Origin: Streptomyces sp. CNQ-509
Lineage (GTDB): Bacteria > Actinomycetota > Actinomycetes > Streptomycetales > Streptomycetaceae
Length of the DNA: 64,000 bases
Reading direction: 5' to 3'
Assembly (NCBI RefSeq): GCF_001011035.1
Contig: NZ_CP011492.1
Location: 6,689,447-6,753,446, forward strand
This document shows positions 17,676 through 26,950 of this stretch, in pieces. Made by a program: the position numbers and the translations under genes. The notes under the pieces were generated by a model, which saw nothing but the letters and a program-made list of their open reading frames with translations, was not told the DNA's origin and ran no database searches. Position 1 is the stretch's first letter; each line of letters begins with the position of its first letter.

Positions 17676-19110
17676 GGCCGCTGCGCTCCCCGGCCGTCAC
17701 GGGCGGGGCGTACTCGCGGACGAACTCCCGCCGCCACCACGCCCGGGTGCGGCGCAGCTCCGCCCAGCCCGTGTACTCGTACCGGAAGAGCCGCGCGCGG
17801 ACGCTGCCCGGCGGTGTGCCGGGGAAGGGGTTGTGGGCCAGCAGGCGGAGGGTGTCGCGGTCCCCGTCGAGCAGCCGCAGCAGGAAGGGGCCGAACCACC
17901 GCTCCGCGTACGCGGGGGAGAGCGCCGCGAACCACATCAGCCAGTCGAGCCGCAGGTGGTACGGCGCGAACTGCCGCGGCAGCCGCCGCGGATCGCCGGG
18001 CTTGCCCCTGAACCCGTACTCCCGCCACTCGCTCGCCGCGGTGGGCATGGTGTCGGCCGTGCCCTCGACGACGATCTCGTGCCGTACGCGGGTGATGCTG
18101 CCGAAGGCGCCGTAGGTGTTGACGAGGTGGAGGGAGTTGAACGAGGCGTTCATCCGCTGCCGCCGGGAGAGCAGGTTGCGGGCGGGCCACCAGCTCAGCG
18201 CGAGGACGACGGCGGTCGCGGCGCAGACGACGACGATGAACCAGGTGGGCGTGGCGCCGAACCCGGGCGGGCCGGGCAGCGGGGTGTGGTCGGCGACGAA
18301 CCGCCCGTCGATAGCGGTGAGCGCGACGAGGATGGTGATCCAGTTGAGCCAGGCGAAGTTGCCGGAGAGCACCAGCCAGAGCTGGGTGACGACGATGGCC
18401 GCGGCGGCGAAGGTGGCGACCGGCTGCGGCGTGAACAGCAGTACGGGCAGCCCGAGTTGGGCGACGTGGTTGGCGGCGGCCTCGACGCGGTGGAGGGGCC
18501 GGGGCAGATGGTGGAAGAACCAGCTCAGCGGCCCGGGCATCGGCTGGGTCTCGTGGTGGTAGTAGAGGCAGGTCAGCTTCCGCCAGCACCGGTCGCCGCG
18601 CATCTTGATCAGCCCGGCGCCGAACTCGACCCGGAAGAGCAGCCAGCGCAGCAGGAAGAGCACCGGCACGGGGGGCCCGACGGTGTCGTTGCCGAGGAAG
18701 ACGGCGAGGAACCCGGCCTCCAGCAGCAGCGACTCCCAGCCGAACGAGTACCACGCCTGCCCCACGTTGACGATCGACAGATAGAGCGCCCACAACACCG
18801 CCCACAGCAGCATCGCCCCCCACAACGGCACCGCATCCGCCGCCCCGCCGGCCACGGCGGCCGCCAGGGCCGCACCACACCAGGCGACCCCGGCGAACAG
18901 CCGGTCGGAGTACCGCACCTGGAAGAGACTCGGCGCCCGCCGGAACGGCACCCGCGCGGTGAAGCGCGGCACGGGCAGCATGCCGCGCGCACCGATGAGC
19001 GGCCGGAACTGCCGCGCCGCGGCGACGAAGGCGACGACGTACAGCAGGGCGAGCCCGCGCTGGAAAACCAGCCGGCTCAGCCAGTACCCGTCAGACGAAA
19101 ACCACTCCAC
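17665..19110 (-). CDS. Lipase maturation factor family membrane protein
   Basis: A 481-residue multi-spanning protein resembling lipase maturation factor (LMF1/LMF2) homologues found across bacteria. The family signature regions are ARGMLPVPRF near the N-terminus, FGWESLLLEAGFLAVFLG, FRVEFGAGLIKMRGD, CLYYHHETQPMPGPLSWFFH and TYGAFGSITRVRHEIVVEGT. In vertebrates LMF1 acts in ER maturation of lipases; the bacterial role is not established. It may serve in folding or assembly at the cell membrane. It converges on the XRE gene. Confidence 0.88.
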   Translation of the reverse strand: MEWFSSDGYWLSRLVFQRGLALLYVVAFVAAARQFRPLIGARGMLPVPRFTARVPFRRAPSLFQVRYSDRLFAGVAWCGAALAAAVAGGAADAVPLWGAMLLWAVLWALYLSIVNVGQAWYSFGWESLLLEAGFLAVFLGNDTVGPPVPVLFLLRWLLFRVEFGAGLIKMRGDRCWRKLTCLYYHHETQPMPGPLSWFFHHLPRPLHRVEAAANHVAQLGLPVLLFTPQPVATFAAAAIVVTQLWLVLSGNFAWLNWITILVALTAIDGRFVADHTPLPGPPGFGATPTWFIVVVCAATAVVLALSWWPARNLLSRRQRMNASFNSLHLVNTYGAFGSITRVRHEIVVEGTADTMPTAASEWREYGFRGKPGDPRRLPRQFAPYHLRLDWLMWFAALSPAYAERWFGPFLLRLLDGDRDTLRLLAHNPFPGTPPGSVRARLFRYEYTGWAELRRTRAWWRREFVREYAPPVTAGERSGLSP

Positions 19111-19409
19111 GACGCCATCCGTACCACCGCCGCAACGGAGCCCATACCCCGCCGCGCCGGGTCAGCGGGCGCAGGGGCGGACCGGAACGCCGGCGGCACG
19201 GTTCGTACGCCGCTCCTTCGCGGCCCGTTCCACGACGTCGGGCAGGGTCGTCTTCCGCCCGTCGGAAGGCCCTTCTGCCGGGAGTCCGACAGGCTGCCGC
19301 CGCAGGGCTTCAGCCGGTCGCGGCCGTGTGCGGACTGCCCGCCCTTGTGTATCCGCTTTGTATCGGCGCCCCCTTCAATCGCCGGGTCACCGATGAGAAG
19401 GGGAGAACC

Positions 19410-19991
19410 ATGCGCAGACGTTTCCACCGACTGTTCGCCGCAGTGAGCGTGGCCGCCGCCGTGGCCGTCGCGACGCCGGTCGCCGTCGCGGCGCCCCAGG
19501 GCGCCACGTCGTCCGCGACGGCGGAACCGCTGGCCCGGCCCGCCTTCAGGATGCCGTTCATCTGCGGCCAGGTCTGGCGCGGCAACAACTGGAGCGGGCA
19601 CAGCCCGGCGCACTCGATCGACTGGAACCACTACAACGCCCAGGGCACCCCCGACGACCTGGGCCGCCGCGTACTCGCCAGCGCGGGGGGCGAGGTCGTC
19701 GCGTCGTACTACTCCACCGGCGACGGCTACGGCAACACCGTCGTCATCGCGCACGGCGACGGCTGGCGGACCCGGTACGCGCATCTGAAGGAGCGCAGCG
19801 TCGCGCGCGGCACGCAGGTGAAGCGGGGCCAGGTGATCGGGAAGGTCGGCGCCACGTCCGCGATCTACGAGTTCTCCCCCCACCTGCACTACGAGCAGAT
19901 CCACAACGGCTCCGTCGTCGTCGCGGTCGTCCAAGGCGTCACCTGGTACGACTACCTCGACCGGCGGCTGAAGAGCACGAACGGTTGCTGA
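19410..19991 (+). CDS. Secreted M23-family peptidase
   Basis: A 193-residue secreted protein. The Sec signal peptide is about residues 1-28 (MRRRFHRLFAAVSVAAAVAV, ending near VAAPQ). The rest is a lysostaphin-type peptidase domain: HSIDWN provides the first His and the Asp, LASAGGEVVASYYS and GNTVVIAHGDGWRTRYAHL are typical, and PHLHYE is the H-x-H motif. Such enzymes cut peptidoglycan cross-links or act as scaffolds in cell-wall turnover. The ATG follows AAGGGGAGAACC. The 299-base upstream spacer contains no gene; I could not confirm a riboswitch there. Confidence 0.92.
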   Translation: MRRRFHRLFAAVSVAAAVAVATPVAVAAPQGATSSATAEPLARPAFRMPFICGQVWRGNNWSGHSPAHSIDWNHYNAQGTPDDLGRRVLASAGGEVVASYYSTGDGYGNTVVIAHGDGWRTRYAHLKERSVARGTQVKRGQVIGKVGATSAIYEFSPHLHYEQIHNGSVVVAVVQGVTWYDYLDRRLKSTNGC

Positions 19992-19997
19992 CGTGCC

Positions 19998-20042
19998 CGC
20001 GTGGAGCGAATGCGCCTGTTTTCCGCGCATTCGCTCTACGCG
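19998..20042. terminator. Bidirectional hairpin terminator
   Basis: An 18-bp stem with one G-U pair (19998-20015 with 20025-20042) lies between the convergent peptidase and AfsR-like genes. The loop contains TTTT. Confidence 0.85.
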
Positions 20043-20047
20043 CGTCA

Positions 20048-22954
20048 TTACGGGCCGGAGCGCAGCGTCCGCAGCTTCGCGTGGACCACCTCGGCCCGGT
20101 CGTGCTCCTCCAGCCGCCGCCAGGTGGACAGGGAGCGGTGGAAGTAGTGCCGCGCGGTCTGCTCCCTGCCCGTCGCGCGGTGCAGCTCACCGAGGAGGCA
20201 GGCGAGGCTCGCCTCCGCGCGCCGGTCGCCCAACTGCCGCTGCACGGCGAGCGCGTCGGCCAGCAGCGCCGACGCCTCGCCCGCGTTGCCGCGGCGCAGG
20301 CACAGTTCGCCGATGCTCTCCTGCACGTAGGCGGCGCAGTGCGTGTCGGCGAGGTCGCCGAAGATGTCCAGGGCCCGTTCCAGCTCCGCCCGTGCCAGGT
20401 CCGGTTCGCCGCGCAGATCGTGCAGCACGGCGATACGGCGGCGGACCTGCGCCTCGCGGTGGCGGTCGCCGAGGTCCCGGGCCAGCTCCAGCGCTCCGTC
20501 CAGCCACGACGCCGCGGCGCGCGGGTTCCCGCGCTCCAGCCAGACGGAGGCGATCGCGTTGCACGCGACCGCCTCGCCGTGCCGGTCGCCGGCCTCCCGG
20601 AAGCCGCGCAGCGTGTCGGTGAACGTCGCCAGCGCCGCGTCGAGGTCGCCCAGGATCCGGTGTACGGATCCCTCGCCCGCCGCCGCCATCGCCTCGCCGG
20701 CGGGGTGCCCGACCGCGGCGAAGATCGCGCGTGCCCAGACGAAGGAGTCGAGCGCGTCGGCGTAGCGGTCGCGGTAGAGGTGGAGTTGCCCGATGTTACG
20801 GAGCAGCGCCGCGGCCCGCGCGTCCGACGGGGCCGGTATCGCGTCGAGCACCAGTTGGTGCGTACGCAGCCAGTCGCCGTAGTAGCCGCGCAGGTCGAAG
20901 AAGCTCGCCAGCTCCAGCGCGAGGTCGGCGGCCTGCGCGACCCGGCCGAGCCGCAGCGCGGACTCCACCGTGGCGACGAGGATCCGGCGTTCGGTCTCGA
21001 ACCACTCGACGGGCGCGGCCCGCACGGCCCGCGCGATCTCCGCGCCCGCCCCGGCCGGCTGGGCCGCCGCACCGAACACGCCGAGGAACCGCGTGGGCAT
21101 GGCCGCGTTCGCACTCCGCGCGAGTGCGGTCAGGGCGTCGACGATACGGAGCTGCTGCCGCCGGCGCACCGTGAAGGTGTCCGCGTCCGCCAGCTCGCGC
21201 GCGTAGCAGCGCAGCAGGTCGTGCATGCGGTAGCGCGGCAGCCCGAGTCCGTCGGTCCCCACGGCCTCGATCAGATGCCTGTCGGCCAGGGTGGCCAGCG
21301 CTTCTGCGGTGGTTTCGCCGTCGGCGGCGCCGCCCATGGCGACGGCCACGAGCCAGCCGCCCACCGGCTCGGCCGGCAGCCCGCCGAAGGCGCGGAAGGC
21401 CGTGGCCGCGGCCTCCGGCAGGTGCCGGTAGCTCAGCTCCGCGCTCGCCCGCACCTCCAGCTCGCCCGCCTGCAGTTGGTCGAGCCGCCCGCGCTCGTCC
21501 TGTAAGAGATCGGCCAGCGTCGCCGCGGTCCAGGACCGCCGGCTCGCCAGCCGCGACCCCGCGATCCGTACGGCCAGCGGCAGCGAGCCGCAGCCGGCGA
21601 GCACCCGGTCCGCCCCGGCCGCGTCGGTGACCAGCCGGTCGGGGCCGGCGACGGTGCCCAGCAGGGCGCGGGCCTCTTCCTGCTTCAGCTCGCCGAGCGA
21701 GAAGTGGTGCGCCGGCAGATCGGGCATCCGGCGGCGCGAGCTGACGAGCACGGCCGAGCCTCCGGTGCCGGGCAGCAGGGGGCGTACCTGCGCGCCGTCG
21801 GCCGCGTCGTCGAGAACGATGAGGAAGCGCCGCTGCGCCAGACGCGAGCGGAGCAGCGCGGCCCGTTCGCTCCGCTCGGCGGGGACGGTGCTGTCGACGA
21901 CACCGAGGCCGCGCAGCATCTCGGCCAGGACGTCGGCGGGGTCGCGCGGCCGGTCGCTCAGCCCGCCGAGGTCGACGAAGAGCTGGCCGTCGGGGAACGC
22001 CGCCCGGGCCCGGTGCGCCACGTGCACCGCCAGCGCGGACTTCCCCGACCCCGGCGGCCCCGACATCGCCACGACGACCGGTCGCCGGTCGGCCGCCGAC
22101 AGCAGCTTCTCCAGTGCGGCGATCTCCGCCGTCCGGCCGGTGAAGTCCGGTACGTCCATGGGTAACTGGTACACGGGCGTGACCGCCACCGCGGGGCGCC
22201 GCCCGGCGTAGCCGTTGACCTCCTCGCCGACCGCCCGCAGCGGCCTGCTCGGCTCGGTGCCGAGTTCGGCGGCCAGGACGCGCTCGGCCTCGGCGTAGGC
22301 GGAGCGGGCCTCGGTCGTACGGCCCGAGTCGTGCAGCGCCCGTACGAGCATCCGCCACAGGTCCTCCCGGAGCGGATCCTCGGTGAGCCGGGAGCGCAAC
22401 TCGGCGAGGAGGAGCGCGTAGTCCCGCAGCCGCAGCCGGACCCCGAGGCACTCGTCGACCGCGGTCGCGCGCAGCTCCTCCAGCCTGGTGACGCCGGGGT
22501 CCCAGACCACGCTGGCCGGTACGTCCTGCAGTACGCCGCCGCGCCAGAGGCCGAGCGCCGTCTCGTAGTCGCGCAGCGCGGCGACGTCGTCGCCCCGGTC
22601 GCGGGCCGCGCGAGCCCGGTCCAGGCGGCGCTCGAAGAGCAGCATGTCGACGTCGTCAGGCGCGACGTCGAATGCGTAGCCGGACGGCTCCGTCCGCAGC
22701 CCCGCGGCGGAGATCCCCGCGGCGGACAGCGCCCGGCGCAGGTTGCGCACGTACGTACGGACGTTGGCCACGGCCGACGGGGGCGCCCCGCCCGGCCATA
22801 GCACCTCCGTCAGCACGTCCACGGAGACGAAGCGACCGGGCTGGAGCAGCAGCGTGGCGAGCGCCGCCCTCGGCTTCGGCCCCCCGATCCGGATGGGGAC
22901 GCCTCCCGCCCACACGCGCAGCGGCCCCAGGAGTCCGAACGTCGGCTCCCCCAT
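20048..22954 (-). CDS. AfsR/SARP-family transcriptional regulator
   Basis: A 968-residue regulator with four parts. An OmpR-like DNA-binding domain covers about residues 1-95 (FGLLGPLRVWAGGVPIRIGG, VANVRTYVRNLRRALSAAGI). A BTAD helical domain follows (VDMLLFERRLDRARAARDRG). Then comes an NB-ARC/STAND ATPase with Walker A GPPGSGKSALAVHV and FLIVLDDAADG, and a C-terminal TPR array from about 640. This is the AfsR layout, associated with control of secondary metabolism and morphological development. The ATG at 22954 is preceded by GGAGG at good spacing. No biosynthetic cluster lies beside it, so the target is unknown. It has no bald truncation or missing motif that I can see. Confidence 0.93.
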   Translation of the reverse strand: MGEPTFGLLGPLRVWAGGVPIRIGGPKPRAALATLLLQPGRFVSVDVLTEVLWPGGAPPSAVANVRTYVRNLRRALSAAGISAAGLRTEPSGYAFDVAPDDVDMLLFERRLDRARAARDRGDDVAALRDYETALGLWRGGVLQDVPASVVWDPGVTRLEELRATAVDECLGVRLRLRDYALLLAELRSRLTEDPLREDLWRMLVRALHDSGRTTEARSAYAEAERVLAAELGTEPSRPLRAVGEEVNGYAGRRPAVAVTPVYQLPMDVPDFTGRTAEIAALEKLLSAADRRPVVVAMSGPPGSGKSALAVHVAHRARAAFPDGQLFVDLGGLSDRPRDPADVLAEMLRGLGVVDSTVPAERSERAALLRSRLAQRRFLIVLDDAADGAQVRPLLPGTGGSAVLVSSRRRMPDLPAHHFSLGELKQEEARALLGTVAGPDRLVTDAAGADRVLAGCGSLPLAVRIAGSRLASRRSWTAATLADLLQDERGRLDQLQAGELEVRASAELSYRHLPEAAATAFRAFGGLPAEPVGGWLVAVAMGGAADGETTAEALATLADRHLIEAVGTDGLGLPRYRMHDLLRCYARELADADTFTVRRRQQLRIVDALTALARSANAAMPTRFLGVFGAAAQPAGAGAEIARAVRAAPVEWFETERRILVATVESALRLGRVAQAADLALELASFFDLRGYYGDWLRTHQLVLDAIPAPSDARAAALLRNIGQLHLYRDRYADALDSFVWARAIFAAVGHPAGEAMAAAGEGSVHRILGDLDAALATFTDTLRGFREAGDRHGEAVACNAIASVWLERGNPRAAASWLDGALELARDLGDRHREAQVRRRIAVLHDLRGEPDLARAELERALDIFGDLADTHCAAYVQESIGELCLRRGNAGEASALLADALAVQRQLGDRRAEASLACLLGELHRATGREQTARHYFHRSLSTWRRLEEHDRAEVVHAKLRTLRSGP

Positions 22955-23175
22955 CCACGTACCTCCGTGTCGGCGGCCTGTCGTCGGCGTTGCGCCCCCG
23001 GAACGGATGCACGTCGCCGAAGGCTCGACAGTCATGGACATGATGCACTGTGTCAACCCCGCCCCGGGCCGGCGGACATGGCGGGAGTGCAGGGCGGGAC
23101 CGGACGAAGGCCGGCACCGACTCCCCGGCCCCCGAACGGGCTTCACGCCTTCCCACGGGGAGCAACGCGCCGAAA

Positions 23176-23192
23176 CCGCCCGGCTCGGGCGG
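23176..23192 (-). terminator. Short hairpin after the thioesterase gene
   Basis: A 7-bp GC stem (23176-23182 with 23186-23192) and a 3-base loop lie 31 bases past the stop of the leftward thioesterase gene. This is a weak call. Confidence 0.35.
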
Positions 23193-23222
23193 CGATCTCC
23201 GGCGGGAGCGGGCGGGCCCCGG

Positions 23223-24089
23223 TCAGGACTGCCGGGGGAGGCGGGCCAGTTGGCGGGACTGGGCCACCAGGCGGTCCGCCGAGTCCCAGATCTCCGCGTC
23301 CTCCTCCATGTGGCCCCCCGCGACGTTGCGGGTCGTGTGGATCACCCGGAGCCAGCCCGGTGCCGGGCTGGCGCGTACGTGGGCCGTCAGTTCCAGCGTC
23401 GGGGCCCAGCCGATCACGCCCAGGTCGAAGCTCACCGGGGGCAGCACGTCCACGGCCATCAGCAGCAGCATCGGGTCCGGGTCGCGGTCCTCTGGCAGGC
23501 GGAACCAGCCCTTCATCTCGCCCCGGCCCGACGGCGCGCCGACCGCCCAGCCCACGCAGGACGGGTCCAGGCGGAGGTCGGCGCGGGTGAGCATCGGGGA
23601 CTCCGCGCGGAACTCCGGCGGGGCGGCGTCACTGCCTATGCACTGCTCCACCGGCGCCAGCGCCGGGGGCTTCGCGGAGGTCCTGACGTCGTCGGGCTGG
23701 TCGGCGAGGGTGCCGTAGGCCGCCAGGACGCGCAGCCGGGTGGCCGGGTCGGCGGCGGGGTCCTCCTGCTGGAGGAGTTCCGCGCCCCCGTGGGAGACGG
23801 AGTTGCCGCGGCGGATGGTCTCGGTGCGGACGACCGCCGGCCCCGCGGTGGCCGTGGAGAGGTAGTACGCGGAGACGGACAGCGGGTCCGGGTGGCCGGG
23901 GCGGTCGTCGCGGGGGGTGCCGAGTTCGGCGGCCAGCGCGCGGGCGGTGACCGCGAGCAGCACGCCGCCGTTGATGCCCTGGCCGACCTTCCACGCGCCG
24001 GGCAGGTCCGTGTCGTACGTGCCGGACTCGTCCGGCCGCGCGTGGACGGCGGTCTCCCGGTCGAAGTCCGGGGGAGGGGTGGTGGTCAT
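23223..24089 (-). CDS. Acyl-CoA thioesterase, double hot-dog (TesB-like)
   Basis: A 288-residue protein with two hot-dog halves. The N-terminal half includes LPGAWKVGQGINGGVLLAV and LSVSAYYLSTATAGPAVVRT; the C-terminal half includes LMAVDVLPPVSFDLGVIGW and WLRVIHTTRNVAGGHMEEDA. This is the thioesterase-like superfamily (4HBT_3/TesB type) that hydrolyses acyl-CoA. It lies directly after the TetR gene with an ATGA overlap, so the two are one transcription unit. TetR-thioesterase pairs of this type are usually auto-regulated lipid-responsive units. The ligand is unknown. Confidence 0.9.
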   Translation of the reverse strand: MTTTPPPDFDRETAVHARPDESGTYDTDLPGAWKVGQGINGGVLLAVTARALAAELGTPRDDRPGHPDPLSVSAYYLSTATAGPAVVRTETIRRGNSVSHGGAELLQQEDPAADPATRLRVLAAYGTLADQPDDVRTSAKPPALAPVEQCIGSDAAPPEFRAESPMLTRADLRLDPSCVGWAVGAPSGRGEMKGWFRLPEDRDPDPMLLLMAVDVLPPVSFDLGVIGWAPTLELTAHVRASPAPGWLRVIHTTRNVAGGHMEEDAEIWDSADRLVAQSRQLARLPRQS

Positions 24090-24700
24090 GGCGTGCTTCG
24101 CTTTCGTCGTGCGGTGGGTGGGCCGATCTCGAACGCCTCGCAGAGGCCGTCGAGTACGTCGTCGATGGTCGCCGCGCCGGTCGCCAGCGGCAGGGAGCCC
24201 CAGGACCACAGCTCGGCGGTGCCGTGCAGGGCGGACCACAGTGCGCCGGTGAGCAGCCGCGGGTCCGCGTCGGCCCGCCAGCCCTCGGCCTGCCGGGCCT
24301 CGACGAGACGGACGAGGTTCTCGAAGCCGCCGAGCGCGGCGCGGCCCAGCTCGCGGTCCTGCGGATCGAGCAGGTCGCGGCGGAACATCAGCGCGAACAT
24401 CTCGGGCCGGGCCACGGCGTACTCCACGTACGCGCGCGTGCCCGTGCGCAGCCGCCGGGCCGGGCTCGCGTCCGCCGGCAGCTTCGCCAGCGCCTCGCCC
24501 GCCCAGTCCTGCAACTCGCGGAAGCCCTGGGTGGCCACGGCCGACAGCAGCGCCGCGCGGTGCGGGAAGTGCTTGAGCGGGGCGCCGTGCGAGACGCCGC
24601 AGCGGCGGGCGATGGCGCGCAGGGTGAGGGCGTCGACGCCTCGCTCGTCGAGCAGTTCGAGCGCGGCCTCCAGCAGGCGCGCGCGGGTGTCCGCGGTCAT
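24086..24700 (-). CDS. TetR-family transcriptional regulator
   Basis: A 204-residue TetR regulator. The helix-turn-helix is at residues about 8-54 (ARLLEAALELLDERGVDALT, RCGVSHGAPLKHFPHRAAL) and the C-terminal ligand-binding domain is WHG-like (LTGALWSALHGTAELWSWGS). The stop overlaps the start of the thioesterase gene. Two near-palindromic 17-base sites lie immediately before its ATG, which points to autoregulation of the operon. Confidence 0.94.
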   Translation of the reverse strand: MTADTRARLLEAALELLDERGVDALTLRAIARRCGVSHGAPLKHFPHRAALLSAVATQGFRELQDWAGEALAKLPADASPARRLRTGTRAYVEYAVARPEMFALMFRRDLLDPQDRELGRAALGGFENLVRLVEARQAEGWRADADPRLLTGALWSALHGTAELWSWGSLPLATGAATIDDVLDGLCEAFEIGPPTARRKRSTP

Positions 24701-24739
24701 GGTGGACAGTGTCTACCATGCGGGTGGACACTGTCTACC
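24701..24739. promoter_or_regulatory. Paired TetR operator sites
   Basis: The 17-base sites GGTGGACAGTGTCTACC (24701-24717) and GGTGGACACTGTCTACC (24723-24739) differ at one base. Each is a near-perfect palindrome, and the pair is spaced 22 bases apart, two helical turns. They abut the TetR start codon, so they are probable operators for this TetR protein. Confidence 0.8.
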
Positions 24740-24756
24740 CGCCCGCCCGGGGTGCG

Positions 24757-25587
24757 TCAGAGCACGATGCGGTGGTCGCCTGCGTACACGTTCATGGTGT
24801 CCCCGCGCAGGAAGCCGACCAGCGTCATGCCGGTCTCGGCGGCGAGGTCGACGGCCAGGGAGGAGGGCGCTGAGACGGCGGCCAGGACGGGGATGCCGGC
24901 CATCGCCGCCTTCTGGGCCAGTTCGAAGGAGGCGCGACCGGAGACCATCAGCACGGTGCCGGAGAGCGGGAGGCGGTCCTGTTGCAGGGCCCGGCCGATC
25001 AGCTTGTCGACGGCGTTGTGCCGGCCCACGTCCTCACGCAGGTCGATCAGCTCCCCGCCCTCGGTGAACAGGGCGGCGGCGTGGAGCCCTCCGGTGCGGT
25101 CGAAGACCCGCTGCCCGGCCCGCAGCCGGTCCGGCAGCGCGGCCAGGATCCCGGGCGCGAGACGCATGCCCTCGTCGCCGGGAGGCCAGCGCGTCGTCGT
25201 ACGGACCGCGTCCAGGCTCGCCTTCCCGCACAGCCCGCACGACGACGTCGTATAGACGTTCCGCGCCAGTGTGATGTCCGGCACCACCACGCCCGCGGCC
25301 AGGCGCACGTCCACCACGTTGTACGTGTTGCCGCCCTCCGCGCCGTCCACCGCCCCCGCGCAGTACGTGATCCCGGCCAGCTCCCGGCCCTCGGCCACCA
25401 CCCCCTCGCTGACCAGGAACCCCGCCGCCAGTGCGAAGTCGTCACCCGGCGTCCGCATCGTGATCGCCAGCGCCCGGCCCCCCAGACGGATCTCCAGCGG
25501 CTCCTCCGCCACCAGCGTGTCCGCCCGCCGGTCCACCCGCCCCCCGCGCACCCGCACCACCGGACGCCGCACCGTCACCCGACCCAT
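24757..25587 (-). CDS. fdhD: Formate dehydrogenase accessory sulfurtransferase FdhD
   Basis: A 276-residue FdhD protein. It moves sulfur from the cysteine desulfurase to the molybdenum cofactor of formate dehydrogenase. The sulfur-carrying CxxC is Cys117-Gly-Leu-Cys120 in YTTSSCGLCGKASLD. EDVGRHNAVDKLIG and LMVSGRASFELAQKAAMAGI are family signatures. Length and motifs are complete. The ATG at 25587 sits at the conserved N-terminus (MGRVTVRRPVVRVR). No formate dehydrogenase gene lies in the window. It is divergent from the ROK regulator. Confidence 0.96.
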   Translation of the reverse strand: MGRVTVRRPVVRVRGGRVDRRADTLVAEEPLEIRLGGRALAITMRTPGDDFALAAGFLVSEGVVAEGRELAGITYCAGAVDGAEGGNTYNVVDVRLAAGVVVPDITLARNVYTTSSCGLCGKASLDAVRTTTRWPPGDEGMRLAPGILAALPDRLRAGQRVFDRTGGLHAAALFTEGGELIDLREDVGRHNAVDKLIGRALQQDRLPLSGTVLMVSGRASFELAQKAAMAGIPVLAAVSAPSSLAVDLAAETGMTLVGFLRGDTMNVYAGDHRIVL

Positions 25588-25759
25588 GCCGGTCAGCGTA
25601 CGCCGCCGATGGCGACCCCATCTTTGTCCTGATGGTGGAGAAAGTAGATACCGATTCCTGCAGAACTTCTTCCCTCGGTGGCGAAGCACTGCTACGTTTC
25701 CCTCGGAAAGCCGACAACGGCGTACGAGAACGACGTACGCGAGGCCGGGGAGGAGTGGC

Positions 25760-26950
25760 GTGAGGCGCATGACAGCTCGGCCCGCGAACGCGCACCAGGC
25801 GCGACTGCTCCGCCTGCTGCGTGACGGCGGGCCGAACTCCCGGGCGCAGCTCGGCGATCAGGTGGAACTGTCCCGGTCCAAGCTGGCGGTCGAGATCGAC
25901 CGGCTGCTGCAGACCGGGCTCGTGGTCGCCGACGGCCTCGCCGCCTCACGGGGCGGACGCAGGTCGCACAACATCCGCCTCGCGCCCTCGCTGCGCTTCC
26001 TCGGCGTCGACATCGGCGCCACCTCCATCGACGTGGCGGTCACCAACGCGGAGCTGGAGGTGCTCGGTCATCTGACCCAGCCCATGGACGTGCGCGAGGG
26101 CCCGGTAGCGGTCTTCGAGCAGGCGCTGGCGATGGCGGCCAAGCTCCGCGCCTCCGGGGTGGCGGAGGGGTTCGACGGCGCCGGCATCGGCGTCCCGGGT
26201 CCCGTCCGCTTCCCCGAGGGTGTGCCGGTCGCGCCGCCGATCATGCCCGGCTGGGACGGCTTCCCGGTCCGCGAGGCGCTCAGCCAGGAGCTGGGCTGCC
26301 CCGTCATGGTCGACAACGACGTGAACATCATGGCCCAGGGCGAGCAGCACGCCGGTGTCGCCCGTGCCGTACGGGACTTCCTCTACGTCAAGATCGGCAC
26401 CGGCATCGGCTGCGGCATCCTCGTCGGCGGTGAGGTCTACCGCGGGACGAACGGCAGCGCCGGCGACATCGGCCACATCCAGGTGGAGGTGGACGGGCGC
26501 CCGTGCGCCTGCGGTAACCGCGGCTGCCTGGAGGCGTACTTCGGCGGTTACGCCCTCGCCCGGGACGCCGAGAACGCCGCCCGCGAGGGCCGGTCCGCGC
26601 AGTTGGCCGCCCGGCTGGAGGAGACCGGCGAGCTGGAGGCCAAGGACGTCGCCGCGGCGGCGACCGCGGGCGACGCGGTCGCGCTGGACCTCATCCGCGA
26701 GGGCGGCACCCGTACCGGCCAGGTCATCGCAGGACTGGTCAGCTTCTTCAACCCCGGTCTCGTGGTCATCGGCGGCGGCGTCACCGGCCTCGGTCACACG
26801 CTCCTCGCCGCCATCCGCACCCAGGTCTACCGCCAGTCGCTGCCCCTGGCGACCGGCAACCTCCCCATCGTGCTCGGCGAGCTGGGCCCCACCGCGGGGG
26901 TGATCGGCGCCGCCCGGCTCACCAGCGACCACCTGTTCTCGCCCGCCTGA
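25760..26950 (+). CDS. ROK-family transcriptional repressor
   Basis: A 396-residue ROK protein. An N-terminal winged helix (QARLLRLLRDGGPNSRAQLG, ELSRSKLAVEIDRLLQTGLV) is followed by a sugar-kinase-like domain with FLGVDIGATSIDVAVTNAEL, KIGTGIGCGILVGG and the zinc-binding signature CACGNRGCLEAYFGG. ROK repressors bind a sugar and control its uptake genes. It lies 304 bases upstream of the sugar ABC transporter operon on the same strand, so it is the likely regulator of that operon. GGAGG is 6 bases before the GTG at 25760; the ATG at 25769 is the alternative start. Confidence 0.93.
   Translation: MRRMTARPANAHQARLLRLLRDGGPNSRAQLGDQVELSRSKLAVEIDRLLQTGLVVADGLAASRGGRRSHNIRLAPSLRFLGVDIGATSIDVAVTNAELEVLGHLTQPMDVREGPVAVFEQALAMAAKLRASGVAEGFDGAGIGVPGPVRFPEGVPVAPPIMPGWDGFPVREALSQELGCPVMVDNDVNIMAQGEQHAGVARAVRDFLYVKIGTGIGCGILVGGEVYRGTNGSAGDIGHIQVEVDGRPCACGNRGCLEAYFGGYALARDAENAAREGRSAQLAARLEETGELEAKDVAAAATAGDAVALDLIREGGTRTGQVIAGLVSFFNPGLVVIGGGVTGLGHTLLAAIRTQVYRQSLPLATGNLPIVLGELGPTAGVIGAARLTSDHLFSPA

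Noticed and set aside
19111..19409. Cyclic-di-AMP (ydaO-type) riboswitch before the M23 peptidase gene
   Set aside because: Such switches are known before cell-wall hydrolase genes in Streptomyces, but I could not find the conserved core sequences in this spacer.
20048..22954. AfsR-like protein as part of the NLR immune system
   Set aside because: It also has an NB-ARC domain and TPRs, but its OmpR-like and BTAD domains mark it as a SARP transcription factor, and it lacks the shared amyloid-type motif.
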